A stretch of 64,000 nucleotides of DNA from positions 62,001 through 126,000 of the forward strand of contig JAFNXL010000010.1 in assembly GCA_017379075.1 (NCBI GenBank), in the 5' to 3' direction. The position numbers and the translations under genes were made by a program. This document shows, in pieces, positions 17,970-25,741 of this stretch (position 1 is its first letter; every line of letters begins with the position of its first letter). Source of the DNA: Bacteroidaceae bacterium (lineage in GTDB: Bacteria; Bacteroidota; Bacteroidia; Bacteroidales; Bacteroidaceae). Below the pieces are notes generated by a model that was not told where the DNA came from, made no database searches, and worked only from the letters and a program-made list of their open reading frames with translations.

Positions 17970-18470
17970 ATGAATAAGTTGAAAGCTTGTTTCAAGAATG
18001 TCGTGTCTAATTGCAAAAAGGGTATTGCTTATACCAAGGCTATACCAGTGCTTTTCAAAGCTATCCATCACAGGTTTTTCGGCGATGGTTGCTACGAACT
18101 GACTTTCATTAAGGTTGGAAGAAAATGGTACTGCGAGGTTCCAGGATTCCCCAAGGAACTGTTTGAGCATACTCTGATGGTGGGTGGTGCAGCTAAGTTT
18201 ATTGACTATTATTCACGCGGTGAGGACAGGGTTGTGGCAAAATTTATGATTGCCACCGAGAGACAGGCCCAGTATTTCTGTGGTGCAAGATTAAAGAAAG
18301 AAAGTTCCTCGCTTACTGGTGGTGCTTTTTACAAAGTGGCAGGACCGTTATGGGACGAGGAACTGTGGATCTGTCCTGTAACCCTATTCGCATTAGGCAG
18401 ATATCCTGATGTAATTCTTCTTCGCAGCATGCACAAAAATGTATTGGGCTGTCCTATCTATTTTGAATAA
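17970..18470 (+). CDS. Uncharacterised 166-residue protein
   Basis: I do not recognise a named family with confidence; it has the look of a small Bacteroidetes DUF. No signal peptide is clear, though the N-terminus is basic (MNKLKACFKN). The middle contains GDGCYELTFIKVGRKWYCEVP, and the C-terminus CPVTLFALGRYPDVILLRSM. It is preceded by a good -33/-7 promoter, supporting a real gene. The end overlaps the longer reading frame of the next gene but not its likely start at 18610. AT-rich relative to the core. Confidence 0.6.
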   Translation: MNKLKACFKNVVSNCKKGIAYTKAIPVLFKAIHHRFFGDGCYELTFIKVGRKWYCEVPGFPKELFEHTLMVGGAAKFIDYYSRGEDRVVAKFMIATERQAQYFCGARLKKESSSLTGGAFYKVAGPLWDEELWICPVTLFALGRYPDVILLRSMHKNVLGCPIYFE

Positions 18471-18545
18471 TCCCTGGTTCATACAACAATCGGTTGGTTT
18501 CATACAACGCAGACCTTATTATTTTCTCACAAATCGGATTATTGG

Positions 18546-18553
18546 TAATTTTG
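18546..18553 (+). promoter_or_regulatory. -7 box (TAATTTTG) for the 18610 gene
   Basis: TAATTTTG fits TAnnTTTG and is 57 bases upstream of the Met chosen for the small secreted protein. Confidence 0.5.
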
Positions 18554-18609
18554 CAACATCAAAAATAAACAGAAGTATGTACGAGAAGATTATCAATTGT
18601 GAGATATTT

Positions 18610-18987
18610 ATGAAAAAGATGTTTTCTATTCTGTTTGTTATGCTCATGAGTATGACATTTACAGCGTCTGGTGCTACGAAAAGTACTAAAAGAGTTAATG
18701 ATGTAGTGATTGAACAAACCATTAAATTTACAGATTCTGAAAAAGAGCTGGTCATCTATTACGTCAAAGAAAAGGGTGCTTATAGTGTGTATTCGGAAAC
18801 GGATTTGACTAAACAAAAACCAAGCCGTTTAAACTTTGTGGAAAGTAGTTCTTTTAAGATTGTCCGGGATTATAAAGGGAAATGTTTTGTAACCTGTAAC
18901 TCTCTAAAAGAGGTAATTGATTTAGGGTCACAATTGTACAACAAACATAAAGCACTGATAGCACGGTTTGTAGAACAATGCGAATGA
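18610..18987 (+). CDS. Small secreted protein of unknown function
   Basis: 125 residues from the Met at 18610, which starts a clear signal peptide (MKKMFSILFVMLMSMTFTAS, cleavage likely after SGA). The reading frame is open back to 18439 but those residues contain no export signal and would precede the promoter. The mature part of about 100 residues is charged and has no recognised domain. It is followed by a strong hairpin at 19015-19052. Confidence 0.6.
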   Translation: MKKMFSILFVMLMSMTFTASGATKSTKRVNDVVIEQTIKFTDSEKELVIYYVKEKGAYSVYSETDLTKQKPSRLNFVESSSFKIVRDYKGKCFVTCNSLKEVIDLGSQLYNKHKALIARFVEQCE

Positions 18988-19014
18988 AGATTGTATAACG
19001 GTAAATTGGACATA

Positions 19015-19052
19015 AGGGTGGTTCTAAAAATTCAGTTTTTTAAAACCACCCT
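19015..19052 (+). terminator. Strong stem-loop after small secreted protein gene
   Basis: AGGGTGGTT at 19015-19023 pairs with AACCACCCT at 19044-19052, and inner A- and T-runs extend the stem around a TTCAG loop. The T-run lies inside the stem rather than after it, so it may be a terminator read in either direction or an attenuator before the next gene at 19073. Confidence 0.55.
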
Positions 19053-19072
19053 ACACCTTTTGGAACTTTATT

Positions 19073-19603
19073 ATGAGTATAAGAATCAAAAAAACTGCAT
19101 TGAAAATATTATGGATAATTGTGGGGTTATTATTCAGTATCCTATTCATAATGTTTTCGGCCGTCATCATCGTCATGTATGAACCAGTTACAGACAATGA
19201 CATCGAAATGCGGAAAGAAGCATTCAGAGATATGGTTTATAATGAGTTCAATGGAAACGATGCTTTAGACAACCTCATCGGCATACAACTTCCTTGTTAT
19301 AAGATTGTAAACTCAAAATGCGACTATGTCACCTTTTTCCCCGCAGAAACAGAGTATAATGTAGAATTGAAAATACATTTTCCTAAAGGGCTGTCTGATT
19401 CCATTAGAGATGAAATCCGCAAGTTGGCATCAGAGAAAGCATCAAATCCGCTCTCAAAAGGAAACGTAATAAACGAATGGGGCTTTGGCGAAGACAACCC
19501 AAAAGAAATCTTTTATCGGACAGAGGATGTGTCAAATGTGGGATGTGTGGTTATGTTTAAACCTCAATGTGATTCTGTTTATGTAACTCGATATAAATGG
19601 TAA
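19073..19603 (+). CDS. Single-span membrane protein of unknown function
   Basis: 176 residues with a basic N-terminus and one membrane helix at about 11-35 (ILWIIVGLLFSILFIMFSAV), then an extracytoplasmic domain of about 140 residues rich in acidic residues. No family recognised. It lies between the small secreted protein and the SanA-like gene, each apparently with its own promoter, so this stretch looks like a set of individually transcribed accessory genes. Confidence 0.6.
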   Translation: MSIRIKKTALKILWIIVGLLFSILFIMFSAVIIVMYEPVTDNDIEMRKEAFRDMVYNEFNGNDALDNLIGIQLPCYKIVNSKCDYVTFFPAETEYNVELKIHFPKGLSDSIRDEIRKLASEKASNPLSKGNVINEWGFGEDNPKEIFYRTEDVSNVGCVVMFKPQCDSVYVTRYKW

Positions 19604-19679
19604 ATCCATGTTTTATTGATTTATATTGGGATGATGAAGAAACACACTTCATTTTAGTGAATAAGTCGGATGAAATCAT

Positions 19680-19687
19680 TAACTTTG
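19680..19687 (+). promoter_or_regulatory. -7 box (TAACTTTG) of SanA-like gene
   Basis: Perfect TAACTTTG 16 bases before the ATG at 19704, giving a very short leader. Confidence 0.6.
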
Positions 19688-19703
19688 TAAAAAAGAATCT
19701 GCA

Positions 19704-20333
19704 ATGAAGATACTGAAACGAATAATTATAGTAGTCCTACTTGCGCCCTTGTTTGGGATGCTCATCATAGCATTCTGCAACCTGACAATTATAGAATATA
19801 GCAAAGGAAAGATATATGACAATGTAAAGGACATACCCTACAAGGAAGTTGGATTGTTGTTGGGCACATCGCCCACCACAATAAATGGCTGGACCAACAT
19901 CTATTACACTTATCGGATTGACGCAGCCGTAAAACTATACAAGGCCAAGAAGATCAGTCGCATATTGATCAGTGGGGACGGCAAGGAAAAAAGCTATGAT
20001 GAGCCGAAGTATATGAGAAGAGATCTGATAAAAAGGGGCATACCAGCCCACAAAATCACATTGGACAAAAAAGGGCTGCGAACCTACGATTCGGTCATCA
20101 ATGCAAAGGAAACCTTTGGCTTGTCCAATTTCACGGTGATATCACAGAGATTCCAGAATGAGCGAGCAATCTACCTTGCCGGTCATAACGACATTGATGC
20201 CATAGGATTCAACGCCAAGGATGCGCCCAACCAAAAGGGGAAATCAGCCGTAAAAGTCAGAATCAGGGAAGTCTTTGCAAAAGTAAAGGTGTTCATGGAT
20301 TTGATTTTGCCCGCATGTCTAAACATACCATAA
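19704..20333 (+). CDS. SanA/YdcF-like DUF218 membrane protein
   Basis: 209 residues. One N-terminal membrane helix (about 5-27) is followed by a DUF218 fold: YKEVGLLLGTSP, RIDAAVKLYKAKKISRILISGDG, then LDKKGLRTYDSVINAKETFG and FTVISQRFQNERAIYLA. This matches the SanA (vancomycin high-temperature exclusion) type, cell-envelope proteins implicated in barrier function and peptidoglycan or envelope metabolism. The substrate is not known. It has its own -7 box. Confidence 0.88.
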   Translation: MKILKRIIIVVLLAPLFGMLIIAFCNLTIIEYSKGKIYDNVKDIPYKEVGLLLGTSPTTINGWTNIYYTYRIDAAVKLYKAKKISRILISGDGKEKSYDEPKYMRRDLIKRGIPAHKITLDKKGLRTYDSVINAKETFGLSNFTVISQRFQNERAIYLAGHNDIDAIGFNAKDAPNQKGKSAVKVRIREVFAKVKVFMDLILPACLNIP

Positions 20334-20436
20334 TAGAGGAGGAAACAGCAGAGGCTGAATCAAATTTGTTTTTAGATACAAGTAAAACTGTTTTTTAGCT
20401 TAACTGAAAAAGTTTTTTGTCAACGGTAAAACGTTT

Positions 20437-20530
20437 GTTCCAACCGTTGGAACGTACGTTTCATCAGTTGGAACGTATGTTTCATCGGCTGGAATGTACG
20501 TTTCATCGGTTGGAACGAAAACTTCACCAC
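20437..20530. repeat. 21-bp near-palindromic array (GGAACGTACGTTTC type)
   Basis: A 17-base palindrome, GTTCCAAC-C-GTTGGAAC at 20437-20453, leads into four units of the form TTGGAAYGTAYGTTTCATCR repeated every 21 bp; the last is degenerate. Each unit core GGAACGTACGTTTC is nearly self-complementary. Confidence 0.85.
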
Positions 20531-20670
20531 AGAGAAAATACTTTTATAGCACTGTGCTACAACAATTTAAGCACTATGTTTCAACTTTGTTGCAATAATG
20601 TGTTTTTCTGGACATATAAATCTCCATTTTCTGAGGGCGTTCCCCCACCCCAAACGGATGCCCTTGCAAT

Positions 20671-20750
20671 GCTAAACGCAATGCGTTGGAATCGTCAACG
20701 GAACGCGTTGCGATAGCCAATTCAATGCCTTGCATTAGCAATCGCAACGC
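20671..20750. repeat. Degenerate palindrome series (AACGCAATGCGTT, AACGCGTT, AATGC-GCATT)
   Basis: Successive small palindromes are centred near 20681, 20705 and 20730, about 24 bases apart. AACGCA-A-TGCGTT at 20675-20687 is perfect. The sequence is unrelated to the neighbouring 21-bp array but is similarly organised. Confidence 0.55.
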
Positions 20751-20755
20751 TATAA

Positions 20756-20803
20756 GAAAAGGATGCTTGCCATATCTGACAAACATCCTTTTCTGCTTTT
20801 TTA
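20756..20803 (+). terminator. Hairpin terminator between SanA-like gene and nrdG
   Basis: AAAAGGATG and CATCCTTTT form a perfect 9-bp stem around an 18-base loop; on the plus strand it is followed by CTGCTTTTTTAT. It lies between convergent genes and may serve both. Confidence 0.7.
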
Positions 20804-20829
20804 TATTTTATATTATATATAGGCCGTCT

Positions 20830-21339
20830 TTATAGCAGACCTAAGGTTTCCCTTTGCCAGGGGACAACAGTCCCGGCTTTGAGACTGGCCTGTACGTCAA
20901 TGAGACGTTGGTTGGCGCTGCCCCGGAACAGAAGGTCTTCATTGCGCTGTGCCATTATGAAGGGACCGTCCACCAACACATCCAACTGTTCCAAGAGGGT
21001 GCGGTATCGGGGCTGCTCCAGAAGATACTCATAGAGGAAACCGGTGTAGCACCATATTGTCTTGGTGGTCTCGGCCTTGATGCACCTTGCCAACTCGGCA
21101 AATCCCTCGGCCTGGAAGAAGGGGTCGCCTCCGGTAAAGGTTACATCGGCAAAGGGGTCGGCCGTGATTTCCTGCATCAACTGGTCCGTCTCCACCTCAT
21201 AACCGGCAGAGAAATCCCACGACTCCGGATTGTGACAACCCGGACAGTGGTGGCGGCAGCCCGCACAATATATGCTGGTACGGAATCCCGGCCCGTCCAC
21301 TGTGGTGTCATGCAGGATGTTCAGTATCCTAATTGTCAT
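20830..21339 (-). CDS. nrdG: Anaerobic ribonucleotide reductase activating protein
   Basis: 169 residues. The radical SAM cluster motif CRHHCPGC (CX3CX2C) lies near residues 28-35, after DGPGFRTSIYCAG as in NrdG proteins. It makes the glycyl radical on NrdD using a 4Fe-4S cluster and S-adenosylmethionine. The start overlaps the nrdD end by 11 bases, so the two are translated together. Confidence 0.96.
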   Translation of the reverse strand: MTIRILNILHDTTVDGPGFRTSIYCAGCRHHCPGCHNPESWDFSAGYEVETDQLMQEITADPFADVTFTGGDPFFQAEGFAELARCIKAETTKTIWCYTGFLYEYLLEQPRYRTLLEQLDVLVDGPFIMAQRNEDLLFRGSANQRLIDVQASLKAGTVVPWQRETLGLL

Positions 21340-23539
21340 GAATTACGCGGTCATTGAGTTCGGCCAGCTTGCCCTTGTTCCAACGGTCGGTGGTTCCCAC
21401 CAGATAACCGGTGATACGCTGCAGGCGGTCTACGTTGCTGCTGCCACACTTGGGACACTGCTTCATTTCCTTTTCGGCATTCTCGTATCCGCAGTCCATG
21501 CAGCGGTTGCGGGTGTGGTTCACGCTTCCGTATCCGATGTTGTACTCGTGCATCATGTCCACAATGCGCATTACTGCCTCGGGGTTGTGGGTGGCATCGC
21601 CGTCAATCTCCACATAGAAAATGTGTCCGCCGCCGGTGAGAGGATGATAAGGAGCCTCAATCTGTGCCTTATGAAGTGCGGTGCAGTGGTAGTACACGGG
21701 TACATGGTTGCTGTTGGTATAATAGTCGCGGTCGGTGATGCCGGGCAGTACGCCGAAATCCTTACGGTCTATCTTGGTGAAACGTCCGCTCAAGCCTTCT
21801 GCCGGAGTGGCAAGCACGCTGTAGTTGTGCTGGTACTTCTCGCTGAACTCGTTGATGCGGTCGCGCATATAGGTAATGATCTTCAATCCCAGTTCCTGAG
21901 CCTTCTCGCTCTCTCCGTGGTGCTTGCCAATCAGTGCCACAAGACATTCTGCCAGTCCGATGAAACCGATACCCAGCGTACCCTGATTGATTACGGAAGC
22001 GATGGTGTCGTTGGGGCCCAACTTGTCCGCACCGTTCCAAAGCACTCTCATCACCAGCGGGAACTGCTTGGCAAAGGCTGTCTTCTGAAACTCCATGCGG
22101 TCATGCAGCTGCTGTGCGGTAACCTGGAGCATGTTGTCAAGCTTGGCAAAGAAGGCTGCGATGCGCTCTTCCTCGTTCTTGATGCCCATACATTCGATGG
22201 CCAGACGCACGATATTGATGGTGCTGAAAGACACGTTACCGCGACCGATACTGGTCTTCTCGCCGAAGCGGTTGTCGAAGACGCGGGTGCGGCAACCCAT
22301 GGTGGCACACTCCCACTTGTAGCGTTCGGGGTCGTCGGCCTTCCAGTTCTCGTGCTGGTTGTAGGTGGCATCCAGGTTGATGAAGTTGGGGAAGAAACGA
22401 CGGGCGGTAACCTGACAAGCCAGTTTGTAAAGGTCGTAGTTGCGGTCGGTGGGCAGATAGCTCACACCACTCTTCTTCTTCCAAATCTGGATGGGGAAGA
22501 TGGCTGTTTCTCCGTTACCCACACCCTCATAAGTGCTGCGCAGAATCTCACGGATGATACAACGGCCCTCGGCGCTGGTGTCCGTTCCGTAGTTGATACT
22601 ACTGAAAACCACTTGGTTACCACCACGGCTGTGGATGGTGTTCATATTGTGGATGAAAGCCTCCATGGCCTGATGAACGCGGCCTACTGTCTTGTTGATG
22701 GCGTGCTGCTTGATGCGGTCAATACCTTGCAGGCCGTCCAGAGAGATGTTCAGATAGTCATCGATGGGAGCCTCGTACAGCTCGCTGTAGTCCTCGCCCA
22801 TGAGGTCTTCAAGCACCTTCACCTCTTCTATATAAGAGTAGCGCACATAGGGGGCCAGATAGAAGTCGAACGCAGGAATGGCCTGTCCGCCGTGCATTTC
22901 GTTCTGTGCGGTCTCCATGCTGATACAGCCCAGTATGCTGGCGGTCTCGATGCGCTTTGCTGGACGGCTCTCTCCGTGTCCGGCCTGGAATCCGTTCTGC
23001 AGAATCTTGTCCAGAGGATGCTGCACACAGGTCAGGCTCTTGGTGGGATAATAGTCCTTGTCATGGATGTGCAGATAGTTGCCACGCACGGCATCGCGCA
23101 CTTCCTCGCTCAACAGATAGTCGTCCACGAAGGGCTTGGTGGTCTCGCTACTGAACTTCATCATCATACCGGCTGGTGTGTCGGCATTCATGTTGGCGTT
23201 CTCGCGGGTAACATCATTGTTCTTGATATTGATGATTTCAAGGAAGATGTCGCGAGTCTTGGCCTTACGGGCCACGCTGCGTGCGTTGCGGTATTTGATA
23301 TAAGCCTTAGCCACATCCTTGCGGGCACTCTTCATCAGCTCGTTCTCCACAAGATCCTGAATGTCCTCCACCGTCATCTGGCTCTTGCCACGCATGGAAA
23401 TGCGGTCGGCAATCTGTCCGATGAGGACCTCATCCTCACCCTCGGTGGTGGTGATCATGGCCTTGCGGATGGCTGCCGCAATCTTCTGCTCATTGAAGCC
23501 GACAATGCGGCCGTCTCTTTTAACTACTGTCTGTATCAT
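21329..23539 (-). CDS. nrdD: Anaerobic ribonucleoside-triphosphate reductase (class III)
   Basis: 736 residues. An N-terminal ATP-cone (VVKRDGRIVGFNEQKIAAAI) for allosteric control precedes the glycyl-radical barrel. The C-terminus has the zinc ribbon CMDCGYE and CPKCGSS and the radical-bearing RITGYL. It reduces NTPs to dNTPs under anaerobic conditions, fitting an obligate anaerobe. A -7 box TACCTTTG (minus strand) lies about 30 bases upstream, and the upstream gap carries an unusual palindromic region that may control expression. Confidence 0.97.
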   Translation of the reverse strand: MIQTVVKRDGRIVGFNEQKIAAAIRKAMITTTEGEDEVLIGQIADRISMRGKSQMTVEDIQDLVENELMKSARKDVAKAYIKYRNARSVARKAKTRDIFLEIINIKNNDVTRENANMNADTPAGMMMKFSSETTKPFVDDYLLSEEVRDAVRGNYLHIHDKDYYPTKSLTCVQHPLDKILQNGFQAGHGESRPAKRIETASILGCISMETAQNEMHGGQAIPAFDFYLAPYVRYSYIEEVKVLEDLMGEDYSELYEAPIDDYLNISLDGLQGIDRIKQHAINKTVGRVHQAMEAFIHNMNTIHSRGGNQVVFSSINYGTDTSAEGRCIIREILRSTYEGVGNGETAIFPIQIWKKKSGVSYLPTDRNYDLYKLACQVTARRFFPNFINLDATYNQHENWKADDPERYKWECATMGCRTRVFDNRFGEKTSIGRGNVSFSTINIVRLAIECMGIKNEEERIAAFFAKLDNMLQVTAQQLHDRMEFQKTAFAKQFPLVMRVLWNGADKLGPNDTIASVINQGTLGIGFIGLAECLVALIGKHHGESEKAQELGLKIITYMRDRINEFSEKYQHNYSVLATPAEGLSGRFTKIDRKDFGVLPGITDRDYYTNSNHVPVYYHCTALHKAQIEAPYHPLTGGGHIFYVEIDGDATHNPEAVMRIVDMMHEYNIGYGSVNHTRNRCMDCGYENAEKEMKQCPKCGSSNVDRLQRITGYLVGTTDRWNKGKLAELNDRVIHDN

Positions 23540-23568
23540 ATCTGGATTGTTTTATTGATTCGTGACTA

Positions 23569-23576
23569 CAAAGGTA
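23569..23576 (-). promoter_or_regulatory. -7 box (TACCTTTG) of nrdDG
   Basis: Minus-strand TACCTTTG 30 bases before the nrdD ATG. The palindromic repeats lie 80-165 bases further upstream. Confidence 0.6.
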
Positions 23577-23654
23577 TAAAAAAGCCTATAAACAGCAAAG
23601 AAAAGTATATAAAAATTCTCCATTTTGAACAACTTTTAACTATTCAAAACAGAG

Positions 23655-23734
23655 AAAGTTTCCCAAAACTTTTTATATCTTATTGATTTTCAGCCTTCAA
23701 TTTTCATCAATTGAAGAAAAAGTTTCCCAAAACT
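23655..23734. repeat. Repeated palindrome AAAGTTT-CCCA-AAACT upstream of nrdD
   Basis: AAAGTTTCCCAAAACT occurs at 23655-23670 and 23719-23734. Each copy is an inverted repeat (AAAGTTT/AAACTTT in the first). Between them TTCAATT/AATTGAA (23696-23715) forms another palindrome. Palindrome centres are 42 and 22 bases apart. Possible operator array for nrdDG. Confidence 0.65.
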
Positions 23735-24012
23735 CAAACTTAAAACATAAAACGTGCGCATTTTCAACACCTTACCGCTCAAGAACGTCTACAACCCTAC
23801 TTTCCGTCCTTTTGTTTGTGAATCAAACTTGACATTCTTGCGCACATTTAAGAGTGATACCATCAAACCAGACGTTCCTTCTGCGAAAAAAACGCGGACA
23901 GACCTGCGGACAGCGATCCCCAAAAACGTCATTCGAAAACGCGCAAGCGCACATTATATTATATTATGAGCGTTGTCGAATTCAAATTACGGCAACAAAG
24001 ATACGGCATTTC

Positions 24013-24044
24013 TTTGCATGTACAAAACTTTTCCCGTACCTTTG
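24013..24044 (+). promoter_or_regulatory. Promoter (TTTG-20-TACCTTTG) of the 24080-28850 operon
   Basis: TTTG at 24013-24016 and TACCTTTG at 24037-24044 with 20 bases between fit the Bacteroidetes -33/-7 promoter; the first gene starts 36 bases later. Confidence 0.7.
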
Positions 24045-24079
24045 CATAAAATAATTATCAAAACGAAAGATTTACGAAC

Positions 24080-24967
24080 ATGAAGAATATGAACAAAAAC
24101 ACGGTTATCGGCTTTGTCATAGCCGCCCTTATCATTTTAGTCGGTGTCATCGGCTTCCTGCTGACCCGAATGCACGAACAGAAGATTGAAAGCCAGCAGA
24201 TGCTTGAACTGGCCGAAATGGACAAACGCGAGATGGAAAACGAGTACGAGCAGTTTGCCATGCAGTACAACGAGATGAAGATGCAGATCAAGAACGACTC
24301 GCTTGTGGCACAGCTGGAGAAAGAACAGCAGCGCACAGAAGAGCTGCTGGCCGAACTGAAGCAGGTAAAGAGCAGCAACGCCGCCGAAATCATGCGCCTG
24401 AAGAAAGAGCTGGCCACCCTGCGCAAGGTACTGCGCAGCTTTGTACAGCAGATTGACTCGCTCAACCGCGAGAACCAGCAGCTTTCACGCGAGAACGACA
24501 ACCTGAAGACCCAGAACAGACAGGCCAAGGCGCACATCAGCAACCTGAGTTCGGAGAACGAAGCCTTGTCAGAGAAGGTGGACATCGCCAGCCAGCTGGA
24601 TGCGACAGGCATCTGGGCAGAGGGCCGCAACAAGCGCGGAAAGAAAGCCAAGCGCATCAAGGACGTGAAGAAATTTGCCATCGGTTTCAACATTGCCCGC
24701 AACGTAACCACCGCCACCGGTGTGCGCAGCATCTACATCCGCATTGCCACCCCCACCGGCGAAGTGCTCACCCAAGGCGGCACGTTTGAATATGAAAACC
24801 GTCAGTTGGAATTCAGTATCCGCAAGGACATTGAATACACAGGAGAGGAGCAGAGCATCCAGGTTTGGTGGGATGTGACACAGACCCTCAGCGCCGGTGC
24901 ATACCGTGTGGACATCTTTGCTGACGGACGCAACATCGGTTCAACCACATTCACTTTTGAGAAATAA
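24080..24967 (+). CDS. Membrane-anchored coiled-coil protein with C-terminal beta domain
   Basis: 295 residues: a membrane helix at about 10-28 (VIGFVIAALIILVGVIGFLL), a long coiled coil at about 33-175 (heptads with Glu/Gln/Lys), and a beta-rich C-terminal domain of about 110 residues ending in STTFTFEK. No enzymatic motif. I know similar hypothetical proteins upstream of trmB/mrp in Bacteroidales but no function. It starts the operon and ends 3 bases before trmB. Confidence 0.75.
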   Translation: MKNMNKNTVIGFVIAALIILVGVIGFLLTRMHEQKIESQQMLELAEMDKREMENEYEQFAMQYNEMKMQIKNDSLVAQLEKEQQRTEELLAELKQVKSSNAAEIMRLKKELATLRKVLRSFVQQIDSLNRENQQLSRENDNLKTQNRQAKAHISNLSSENEALSEKVDIASQLDATGIWAEGRNKRGKKAKRIKDVKKFAIGFNIARNVTTATGVRSIYIRIATPTGEVLTQGGTFEYENRQLEFSIRKDIEYTGEEQSIQVWWDVTQTLSAGAYRVDIFADGRNIGSTTFTFEK

Positions 24968-24970
24968 GCC

Positions 24971-25735
24971 ATGGGAAAAGGAAAACTGGCGAAATTCGCC
25001 GACATGGAAAAGAACCCGCTGGTGGTAGAATGCCCGTTTGCCGTGCTCCAGCAGGGCGAGTTCAGCCTAAAAGGACGTTGGCACCAAGACTTCTTCCACA
25101 ATGACAACCCCATTGTCCTGGAACTGGGATGCGGAAGAGGCGAATATACCGTAGGGCTGGCCGGGCTGTACCCCGAGAAAAACTTCATCGGCATAGACAT
25201 CAAGGGAGCCAGAATGTGGACCGGCGCCCAGGAAGCCCTGCGCCGCCAGATGCCCAATGTAGGCTTTCTGCGCACACAAATCGAGTTCATACAACATTTC
25301 TTCGCCCCGGGCGAGGTAAGCGAGATATGGTGTACCTTCAGCGACCCGCAGATGAAGAAGGCCACCAAACGCCTCACCAGCACCTACTTCATGGAACGCT
25401 ATCGCCACTTCCTGGCCGACAAGGGACTTGTACACCTGAAGACGGACAGCAACTTCCTGTTCACCTACACCGAAGAAATGCTCAAAGCGAACAACCTGCC
25501 TGCCGAAGTCTGCACACGCAACCTCTATGCCGAAGAGAGCGAAGAGACACTTGAGGCGCGTTCCTTCCAGACCTATTATGAAGGAATGTGGCGCGACCGC
25601 GGCATAGACATCAAATACCTGCGCTTCCGCCTGCCCCAGGACGGCAAACTTGAAGAGCCGGACGTAGAAATCCCCCTTGACGAATACCGCAGCTACAACC
25701 GCAGCAAGCGGAGCGGAAAAGAAACAGCAAAATAA
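24971..25735 (+). CDS. trmB: tRNA (guanine-N7-)-methyltransferase
   Basis: 254 residues. The SAM-binding motif [14 protein letters not shown] and the following acidic strand [12 protein letters not shown] are clear; [16 protein letters not shown] is the conserved TrmB catalytic/tRNA region (often TFPDPW). It methylates G46 of tRNA. Gaps of 3 and 6 bases to its neighbours show an operon with the coiled-coil gene and mrp. Confidence 0.93.
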   Translation: MGKGKLAKFADMEKNPLVVECPFAVLQQGEFSLKGRWHQDFFHNDNPIVLELGCGRGEYTVGLAGLYPEKNFIGIDIKGARMWTGAQEALRRQMPNVGFLRTQIEFIQHFFAPGEVSEIWCTFSDPQMKKATKRLTSTYFMERYRHFLADKGLVHLKTDSNFLFTYTEEMLKANNLPAEVCTRNLYAEESEETLEARSFQTYYEGMWRDRGIDIKYLRFRLPQDGKLEEPDVEIPLDEYRSYNRSKRSGKETAK

Positions 25736-25741
25736 CAGCAC

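Larger units (their letters stand above)
20334..20829. other. Gene-free gap with two different repeat arrays and a terminator
   Basis: 496 bases between the SanA-like gene and nrdG. It holds a 21-bp array (20437-20530), a second, unrelated palindromic array (about 20671-20750) and a hairpin terminator (20756-20803). The only open frame of length, 20417-20716, is a by-product of the 21-bp repeat and is not accepted as a gene. Confidence 0.75.
23540..24079. other. Gap between nrdD and coiled-coil gene with palindromic elements
   Basis: 540 bases between divergent genes. It holds the nrdD -7 box (23569-23576), a pair of repeated palindromes with a hairpin between them (23655-23734), several GTGCGCA/TGCGCACATT-like motifs between 23755 and 23960 and the promoter of the next operon. 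No gene is supported. Confidence 0.65.

Noticed and set aside
18439..18609. N-terminal extension of the small secreted protein to 18439
   Set aside because: The extension overlaps the preceding gene and the predicted promoter, and would hide the signal peptide inside the protein.
20417..20716. Open frame of 99 codons with heptad-like repeat (TFHQLERMFHRLE)
   Set aside because: It is produced by the 21-bp array, whose period is a multiple of three; no homologue-like features, no promoter and it ends in a different array.
21272..23686. 804-codon frame opposite nrdD
   Set aside because: Complementary to a strongly conserved gene; composition follows from nrdD codon bias. The same applies to long antisense frames opposite xseA, mmdA, mrp and hsdM.
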